DNA from: Chryseosolibacter sp049791675
Lineage (GTDB): Bacteria; Bacteroidota; Bacteroidia; Cytophagales; Cyclobacteriaceae
Assembly: GCA_049791675.1 (NCBI GenBank)
Contig: JBARAD010000288.1
Span: 1-64,000 of the forward strand
Length of the DNA: 64,000 bases
Reading direction: 5' to 3'
Shown here: positions 59,124-64,000 of the stretch, one piece after another
Numbering within the stretch: position 1 is the stretch's first letter
Layout of the letters: each line of letters opens with the position of its first letter
Position numbers and translations under genes: made by a program
Notes under the pieces: generated by a model
Database searches by the model: none
Seen by the model: only the letters and a program-made list of their open reading frames with translations
Told to the model about the DNA's origin: nothing

Positions 59124-61073
59124 TCAGTTAAAACGAATCCTGAACGTGGTGCCAAGGTCCACTTCGCTGGCAACGGAGATGCTTCCTCCCATCGCTTCGA
59201 TCTGTGTCCTGATAAGGAACAAGCCGACGCCACGCGCTTCCTTGTGGTCATGGAAAGTTTTATGCAGTCCGAAGAGCTTGTCGCCAAAACGCTCCATATC
59301 AATACCCTGACCGTTGTCGCTCACCTCAAGTTCAAGGTGATGATGATTCCTTGATGATTTGAAATGGATCTTCGGTTTGCGATCTTCTGATCTGTACTTG
59401 ATAGCATTGGTCAGCAGGTTTTGGAAAATGCTTTCCAGGTATGGCTTCGAATAGTGAATGACAGGTGCTTCGTTGAAGTCGAATGTCACAGAGGCCTCCG
59501 CCACAATAAGTTCTCCCTCCAGCGATTGGACCACCTTGTCGAGTACTTCCTTAAAACGTATTTCGGTGAGGTCCACTTGCGGCTGTGTCTTTGCTTTCAG
59601 GGTGTCCATGAGTTCATTCATGGTTTCACTGAGGTTCTTTGACACGTTCTTGAGCTTGTCAAAAATGAGTTTGTAATCGGTGATATCGCTGTTGGTGTCC
59701 AGGAGGTTTATCAACGCCTGGATGTTGTTGACCGGGGCGCGCAGGTTATGTGAGATGATATGCGCGAATTCATCCAGTCTGCGGTTTTGTTCCTGCAGCT
59801 GGAGGGTAAGGCTTTCAAGGTTAGATTTTGAATCCAGGATATTTTCTTCAGATTGCTTGCGTGCGGAGATATCCACGGCCGAGGCATAGATCATTCTTGT
59901 TTCGGGGTCGGAAGCACAACCCCACAAGAGCCATCGATGTGTTCCGTCATTGCATGCAAAACGGTTCTCAAAGGTATGGACTTTTCTTGCCTTGGAAATA
60001 TAGCGCAACGCTTCGCGGGTGCTTTCAACATCGTCGCGGTGAATGAATTCCATGACAGGTTTTGATTTCAGTTCGTCGTCACTCCAGCCAAGCATTTTCG
60101 TCCAGGAAGGGCTGATTCGCTGAAGGTATCCGTTGAAATCCACCACAGCATTCAGGTTGACCGGGTTATTGAAGAAGCGGAGGTTTTCCTCGGCGACTTT
60201 CTTCAGTTTATCTTCTGCTTCTTTTTGCTGGGTGATGTCATAAAGAAAACCTTCGAGCATGGTGAGTTCATCACCTTCGTACACGCCCACGCCCGTTTCA
60301 TCGACCCATCTCCATTGACCGGACCGATGTGCGAGCCTGTATTGCAGATGATAGCTGGTGCGCGAGGCAAGCGCCCTGTTGATCGTATCGAAAATCCTTT
60401 CCTTGTCTTCTGGGTGGAAAAGAACGGCGAAATTAACCTTGCCCGCAAGGAAGTCCCTTTTTCCGTAGCCGGTTATTTTTTCGATATGATCGTTGACATA
60501 GATGACTGAATAATTAGCGTCATTATGGCACAGATATATTGCTCCGGAAATATTTTCCGCAAGCAATGTGAATTTTTGTTCGCTCCCCTCAATCTCTTCC
60601 TTCAAGCGATGCTGGATCGTAAGATCCGTGATGATCCCGCCGAATCCCGCGACGTGGTCGTGGCCCTCCAGAGAAAAAACGGTAAGGCTGACGGGAACAC
60701 GCGAACCATCCTTGCGCAGCAGTGTCCAGTCGTAGCGGTCAGGTGATTTCTGATGCAGGGCGCCCGCCACAACACTATTGAATGACGGCTCCGTTTTCTT
60801 TCCGCTGATGGTGGAAAGTTCCCGCGTTTGACTCAGAAGCTCGGCGGGGTCATGGAACAAGAGCCAGTTCTTTCCGATAACCTCCTGGGCGCGGTAGCCC
60901 AGCAATTTTTCTGCGGCATGGTTGAACCGGGTGATCACGCCTTGCGGCGTGGTTGACATGATGGCAAGCCCGGAAGCATTCAACACCGACTCCTGAAACC
61001 TGAATGCTTCCGCCTGAGCAGGTAGAGATATTTCTCCCTTGATTTCTTTTTCAGGTGATGAAGGATTCTGCAT
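59124..61073 (-). CDS. Multi-PAS sensor histidine kinase
   Basis: A 649-residue cytoplasmic kinase without transmembrane helices. Three PAS domains are seen: one from about residue 24 (FQESVLNASGLAIMSTTPQGVITRFNHAAEKLLGY), one from about 165 (FTLLAENISGAIYLCHND) and one from about 295 (NLRFFNNPVNLNAVVDFNGYLQRISPSWTKMLGW). The phosphoacceptor is His442 in FAHIISHNLRAP; the ATPase has LLTNAIKYRS (N box), VSDNGQGID (G1) and GVGLFLIRTQIEAMGG (G2). No response regulator is adjacent, so it is an orphan kinase. Confidence 0.94.
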   Translation of the reverse strand: MQNPSSPEKEIKGEISLPAQAEAFRFQESVLNASGLAIMSTTPQGVITRFNHAAEKLLGYRAQEVIGKNWLLFHDPAELLSQTRELSTISGKKTEPSFNSVVAGALHQKSPDRYDWTLLRKDGSRVPVSLTVFSLEGHDHVAGFGGIITDLTIQHRLKEEIEGSEQKFTLLAENISGAIYLCHNDANYSVIYVNDHIEKITGYGKRDFLAGKVNFAVLFHPEDKERIFDTINRALASRTSYHLQYRLAHRSGQWRWVDETGVGVYEGDELTMLEGFLYDITQQKEAEDKLKKVAEENLRFFNNPVNLNAVVDFNGYLQRISPSWTKMLGWSDDELKSKPVMEFIHRDDVESTREALRYISKARKVHTFENRFACNDGTHRWLLWGCASDPETRMIYASAVDISARKQSEENILDSKSNLESLTLQLQEQNRRLDEFAHIISHNLRAPVNNIQALINLLDTNSDITDYKLIFDKLKNVSKNLSETMNELMDTLKAKTQPQVDLTEIRFKEVLDKVVQSLEGELIVAEASVTFDFNEAPVIHYSKPYLESIFQNLLTNAIKYRSEDRKPKIHFKSSRNHHHLELEVSDNGQGIDMERFGDKLFGLHKTFHDHKEARGVGLFLIRTQIEAMGGSISVASEVDLGTTFRIRFN

Positions 61074-61139
61074 GGGTCGACGCTGAACGGCTGGCCTAAA
61101 TTAAATAAATTTGAGAAAGTGTAACAGATTGCTTCTTTT

Positions 61140-61931
61140 TTAAGAAAATCCCCTTTGCCGGCGTGCTTCAAAGATGATAACCGCAGCCGCGGTGGACACA
61201 TTCATGGAATCAATCCGCCCGCTCATGGGTATAATGATCGGATTCTGCGCCTCGGTAGTCCAGGTTTCCGATAACCCCGTAGCTTCCGTTCCCATCACAA
61301 TGGCGCAGGGCTTCGTATAGTCAACAGTGTGATACGGTCTGGAAGCTTTCAGGTAGGTGCTGTAAGGGACAATATTGTTTTTCTTGAGCCATAACAGGGT
61401 TTCCTCCGAGGTTGCCGAGGCAACCTGGTTGGTGAAGACACAACCAACGCTGGAGCGAATAACATTGGGATTATAGAAATCGGTTTTTGGATCACAAATG
61501 ATCACAGCATCCAGACCTGCGGCGTCCGCCGTGCGCAGAATTGCGCCGAGGTTGCCAGGCTTTTCCACGGACTCGATTACCAGGACCAATGGGTTTGCGC
61601 GCAGGCGGATGGAATCGAGATGATGTATTTTCTGTTCGGCAACTGCGAGTATCCCTCCTGAATTTTCACGGATGGCAATTTTGTCAAACACTTCCCGCGA
61701 TACAGGGATTGTCATCTTGTCTAAAGCGCCGAACGCCCGAAGCTCATCCTTTGAGATGAGCTCATCACAGAAGAACAGATTGGAAATACTATAACCAGCC
61801 TCCAGGGCGAGTCCGATCTCTTTTCTACCTTCGACTACAAATAAACCCTGCTTCTTTCTTTCCCGGGGCTTTTCCAGGGCGAGCAGATTTTTGATTTTCG
61901 GATTCTGAGTGCTTGTGATCGTGATATGCAC
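61140..61931 (-). CDS. TrmH-family (SpoU) RNA 2'-O-methyltransferase
   Basis: A 263-residue SPOUT methyltransferase. The N-terminal substrate-binding part (NPKIKNLLALEKPRERKKQGLFVVEGRKEIGLALEAG) is followed by the knotted domain with VIESVEKPGNLGAILRTADAAGLDAVI, NVIRSSVGCVFTNQVA, CAIVMGTEATGLSETW and IPMSGRIDSMNVSTAAAVIIFEARRQR, the three TrmH motifs. It methylates rRNA or tRNA ribose and the exact target is unknown. I use the GTG at 61931 because the family starts there; the open frame to 62288 overlaps the divergent gene. Confidence 0.92.
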   Translation of the reverse strand: MHITITSTQNPKIKNLLALEKPRERKKQGLFVVEGRKEIGLALEAGYSISNLFFCDELISKDELRAFGALDKMTIPVSREVFDKIAIRENSGGILAVAEQKIHHLDSIRLRANPLVLVIESVEKPGNLGAILRTADAAGLDAVIICDPKTDFYNPNVIRSSVGCVFTNQVASATSEETLLWLKKNNIVPYSTYLKASRPYHTVDYTKPCAIVMGTEATGLSETWTTEAQNPIIIPMSGRIDSMNVSTAAAVIIFEARRQRGFS

Positions 61932-61934
61932 GGA

Positions 61935-61997
61935 CAAGTTTAAAGTTTCAGGTTTAAAGTTCAAAGTTCGTAACTTTAAAACCTTAAACTTTGAACA
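61935..61997. repeat. AGTTTAAAG/AACTTTGAAC palindromic repeat between divergent genes
   Basis: The short gap between the divergent methyltransferase genes consists of AAGTTTAAAGTTTC and GGTTTAAAGTTCAAAGTT followed by the inverted AACTTTAAAACC and TTAAACTTTGAAC. The stretch can fold on itself and occupies nearly the whole gap between a GTG and a TTG start codon. Confidence 0.6.
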
Positions 61998-62897
61998 TTG
62001 GATCTGAAACTGCAATACCCGTCGTCGTGGAAAGATTATGAGCTCATCGATGCCGGCGATTTTGAGAAGCTCGAGCGTTTTGGCAAGTACATTCTCATCC
62101 GCCCGGAGCCCCAGGCCATCTGGAAGAAAGTCCTGAGCGACCAGGATTGGAAAAAGATGGCGCATGCCAAGTTCGTGCGTGAGCAAAAGGATAAATTCCG
62201 TTTTACAGATGATGTTAAAGGAGGGTGGTCCAGGCAATCCGACATGCCGGAAAGCTGGGAGGTGAATTACCAATACAATGATCTGCAACTCACACTAAGG
62301 CTGGCGCTCACGGGGTTCGGCCACGTAGGGATGTTCCCGGAACAGGGATCCAATTGGAATTTCATTTATGATACCATCAAAAGATGGAACCTCTCCAAAC
62401 CAAAGGTCCTGAATCTTTTTGCCTATACCGGAGCAGCATCCGTCGTTGCCCGGACTGCAGGGGCGGAGGTAGTGCATTGTGACGCCTCCAGGCCAGGATT
62501 GAACTGGGCTAAACAGAATATGGTGCTCAACAATCTTTCAGATATCCGGTGGGTGTATGAGGACGCCTTCAAATTTGTCAAGCGGGAAGTGAAGCGGGGA
62601 AACCGCTATAACGGAATCATTATGGATCCGCCGCCTTATGGCCGCGGCCCGGAGGGAGAAAAGTGGACCCTGCAGGAACAACTGGATGAACTGATGAGTT
62701 TGTCAAGCCAGTTGCTGGAGAAAAAAGATTGTTTTCTGATACTCAGCATGTACGCGGCAGGGCTGCCGTCAACGGTAGGCGTGAACGTCGCGCGCACGTA
62801 TTTTGACGTAAATAATATTGAATCCGGAGAATTATATCTGAAATCCAGGAACGACCGTGATCTGCCGATGGGAACGTTCCTGAGGTTCCAGTCGTGA
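61998..62897 (+). CDS. Class I SAM-dependent methyltransferase (RlmI/PUA-less rRNA methyltransferase-like)
   Basis: A 299-residue Rossmann-fold methyltransferase. SSWKDYELIDAGDFEKLERFGKYILIRPEPQAIW is the conserved Bacteroidota start of this group; motif I is VLNLFAYTGAASVVARTAGAEVVHCDASRPGLNWAKQN and the catalytic motif IIMDPPPYGRGPEGEKW. Resemblance to RlmI-type 23S rRNA cytosine methyltransferases is clear in the C-terminal domain, but no PUA domain is present. The start is TTG at 61998, since an in-frame TGA lies just upstream at 61992. Target RNA unproven. Confidence 0.9.
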   Translation: MDLKLQYPSSWKDYELIDAGDFEKLERFGKYILIRPEPQAIWKKVLSDQDWKKMAHAKFVREQKDKFRFTDDVKGGWSRQSDMPESWEVNYQYNDLQLTLRLALTGFGHVGMFPEQGSNWNFIYDTIKRWNLSKPKVLNLFAYTGAASVVARTAGAEVVHCDASRPGLNWAKQNMVLNNLSDIRWVYEDAFKFVKREVKRGNRYNGIIMDPPPYGRGPEGEKWTLQEQLDELMSLSSQLLEKKDCFLILSMYAAGLPSTVGVNVARTYFDVNNIESGELYLKSRNDRDLPMGTFLRFQS

Positions 62898-63054
62898 AAA
62901 CGTCGCCAGATGTCTGTTGCGGTGTCGTTGCCGGAGCTGCTTTGCCGGGTTGGCGACCGAAATTAAGTATGAAGATTTCCATGCCCGGTTCCGACCCCTT
63001 GCAATCAACCCTTCCAATTTTCCAGCCGGACATAAACAATTCATCAAATAGTCG

Positions 63055-63062
63055 TACCTTTG
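63055..63062 (+). promoter_or_regulatory. Bacteroidota -7 promoter element upstream of typA
   Basis: TACCTTTG is an exact TAnnTTTG match 36 bases before the ATG at 63099. A -33 TTG is not clear at standard spacing. Confidence 0.55.
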
Positions 63063-63098
63063 CGCCTCAATTATTGAAATCAGGGATTTTTACCATTT

Positions 63099-64000
63099 AT
63101 GGAAGTTAAGAAGATCAGGAATATTGCCATTATTGCCCACGTTGACCATGGAAAAACGACATTGGTTGACAAGTTGCTTATGGCCGGTAAGCTCTTTAAA
63201 GAACATGAAACACCAGGCGAGCTTATCATGGACAGCAATGACCTGGAGAGAGAGCGCGGTATCACTATCCTCGCGAAGAATGTGTCGGTTCGTTACAAGG
63301 ATTTTAAGATCAATGTAATCGATACTCCTGGCCACAGTGACTTTGGAGGAGAAGTTGAGCGCGTGTTGAATATGGCGGATGGCTGTTTATTGCTGGTGGA
63401 CGCATTTGAAGGGCCCATGCCACAGACGCGTTTTGTATTGCAAAAAGCGCTGCATCTGGGTCTCAAACCCATTGTGGTTGTTAATAAAGTTGACAAAAAG
63501 AACTGTACTCCCGACGAAGTGCACGAGCAGGTCTTCGACCTGATGTACCAGCTGGATGCTACCGAGGATCAGCTTGATTTCCCTACCTTCTACGGCTCTG
63601 CCAAGCAGGGTTGGATGAGTTCAGACTGGAGAAAGCCTACAGAGGACATCGTTCCTTTGCTGGAGGGTATCATCGATCACATTCCGCCACCAAAAGTGGA
63701 GGAAGGCTCTACGCAGATGCTGATCACCTCACTTGAATATTCTTCCTATATCGGACGGGTAGCCATCGGAAGGGTGCATCGCGGTTCCATTCGCAGTGGC
63801 CAGCAGATCGTGCTTGTAAAGCGTGAGACCAAAGCGCTGGTGAAATCGCGTGTGAAAGACCTGTATATCTTTGAGGGGTTTGAAAAGCAAAAGGTTGACG
63901 AAGTAAAGGCCGGTGAAATCTGTGCGCTGGTAGGTTTGGAAGATTTCGAGATTGGCGATACTGTTGCCGATGCTGAAAGACCCGAAGGGATGAAGACCAT
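63099..64000 (+). CDS. typA: GTP-binding ribosome-associated GTPase TypA/BipA (3' end beyond window)
   Basis: The first 300 codons of a translational GTPase, cut by the window edge. G1 is AHVDHGKTTLVDKLL, the switch region contains ERERGITILAKN, G3 DTPGHSDFGGEVERVL and G4 NKVDKKN. Domain II starts at about residue 205 (MLITSLEYSSYIGRVAIGRVHRGSI). TypA/BipA rather than EF-G or LepA is indicated by LERERGITILAKN and the GHSDFGGEVER segment. It binds ribosomes under stress and aids 50S assembly in characterised bacteria. Start ATG at 63099. Confidence 0.96.
   Translation, partial: MEVKKIRNIAIIAHVDHGKTTLVDKLLMAGKLFKEHETPGELIMDSNDLERERGITILAKNVSVRYKDFKINVIDTPGHSDFGGEVERVLNMADGCLLLVDAFEGPMPQTRFVLQKALHLGLKPIVVVNKVDKKNCTPDEVHEQVFDLMYQLDATEDQLDFPTFYGSAKQGWMSSDWRKPTEDIVPLLEGIIDHIPPPKVEEGSTQMLITSLEYSSYIGRVAIGRVHRGSIRSGQQIVLVKRETKALVKSRVKDLYIFEGFEKQKVDEVKAGEICALVGLEDFEIGDTVADAERPEGMKT

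Noticed and set aside
61932..62288. Extended start of the TrmH-type gene
   Set aside because: The extra 119 codons overlap the RlmI-like gene on the other strand and contain the palindromic repeat. The family begins at the GTG at 61931.

Overview
The window reads as a chromosomal segment of a free-living Bacteroidota bacterium, most likely of the order Cytophagales. The pointers are a type IX secretion (type B) sorting domain on the first complete gene, a SusC/SusD pair, a PafA-type alkaline phosphatase, a GlmU-family protein and a Wzi/RemB-like protein of the kinds found in this phylum, and several exact copies of the Bacteroidota -7 promoter element TAnnTTTG. Base composition looks moderate and even, with no insertion sequence, phage, integrase, tRNA, rRNA or CRISPR array recognised.

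Layout. 1-6.7 kb: the end of an unknown gene, a secreted T9SS cargo protein, an E2 acyltransferase, a luciferase-like oxidoreductase, an M13 metallopeptidase lipoprotein and an AHSA1/SRPBCC protein. 6.7-7.5 kb: an SGNH-hydrolase lipoprotein whose sequence blocks are in circularly permuted order, the most unusual single gene here. 7.6-20.5 kb: a glycan/sugar utilisation locus made of an unrecognised 717-residue lipoprotein with a probable all-helical barrel, an AGE-family 2-epimerase, a FucP/NagP-like sugar transporter, SusC, SusD, a Tat-exported FAD oxidoreductase and a divergent ROK regulator. The simplest reading is outer-membrane capture, periplasmic processing and oxidation, inner-membrane uptake and cytoplasmic 2-epimerisation of an amino sugar or related sugar. 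No sugar aldolase, deaminase, deacetylase or dedicated kinase is present, so the substrate is open.

20.7-31 kb: small proteins (DUF1761, CDGSH, DUF2911), CinA, a DUF4197 lipoprotein, a PaaN-like aldehyde dehydrogenase, an fmt-folA-SDR cluster, endonuclease III with a broken iron-sulfur loop and a NamZ-like muramidase lipoprotein. 31-44 kb: an FtsX-type permease, Hsp20, a DegQ-like protease, an ALDH7 dehydrogenase, a single-domain response regulator, an unrecognised helical protein, a WG-repeat protein, PafA and an amino-acid permease. 44.6-50.2 kb, minus strand: GlmU-like, holB, hemC, cyclophilin and RmlD-like genes, then upstream of them rpmE2 with a textbook promoter and terminator. 50.6-64 kb: Wzi-like protein, MsbA-like ABC exporter, small membrane protein, ComM/YifB, a MacB-like permease, a PAS histidine kinase, a TrmH-type methyltransferase, an RlmI-like methyltransferase and the start of typA.

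Intergenic DNA carries three kinds of short repeat: paired inverted arrays of a GTGAGTG-like heptamer (19.0-19.2 and 44.3-44.6 kb), a TTAACAC-like array (42.8 kb) and an AGTTTAAAG-like palindrome (61.9 kb). All calls are by eye from sequence. Domain names rest on recognised motifs, and no database search was run.
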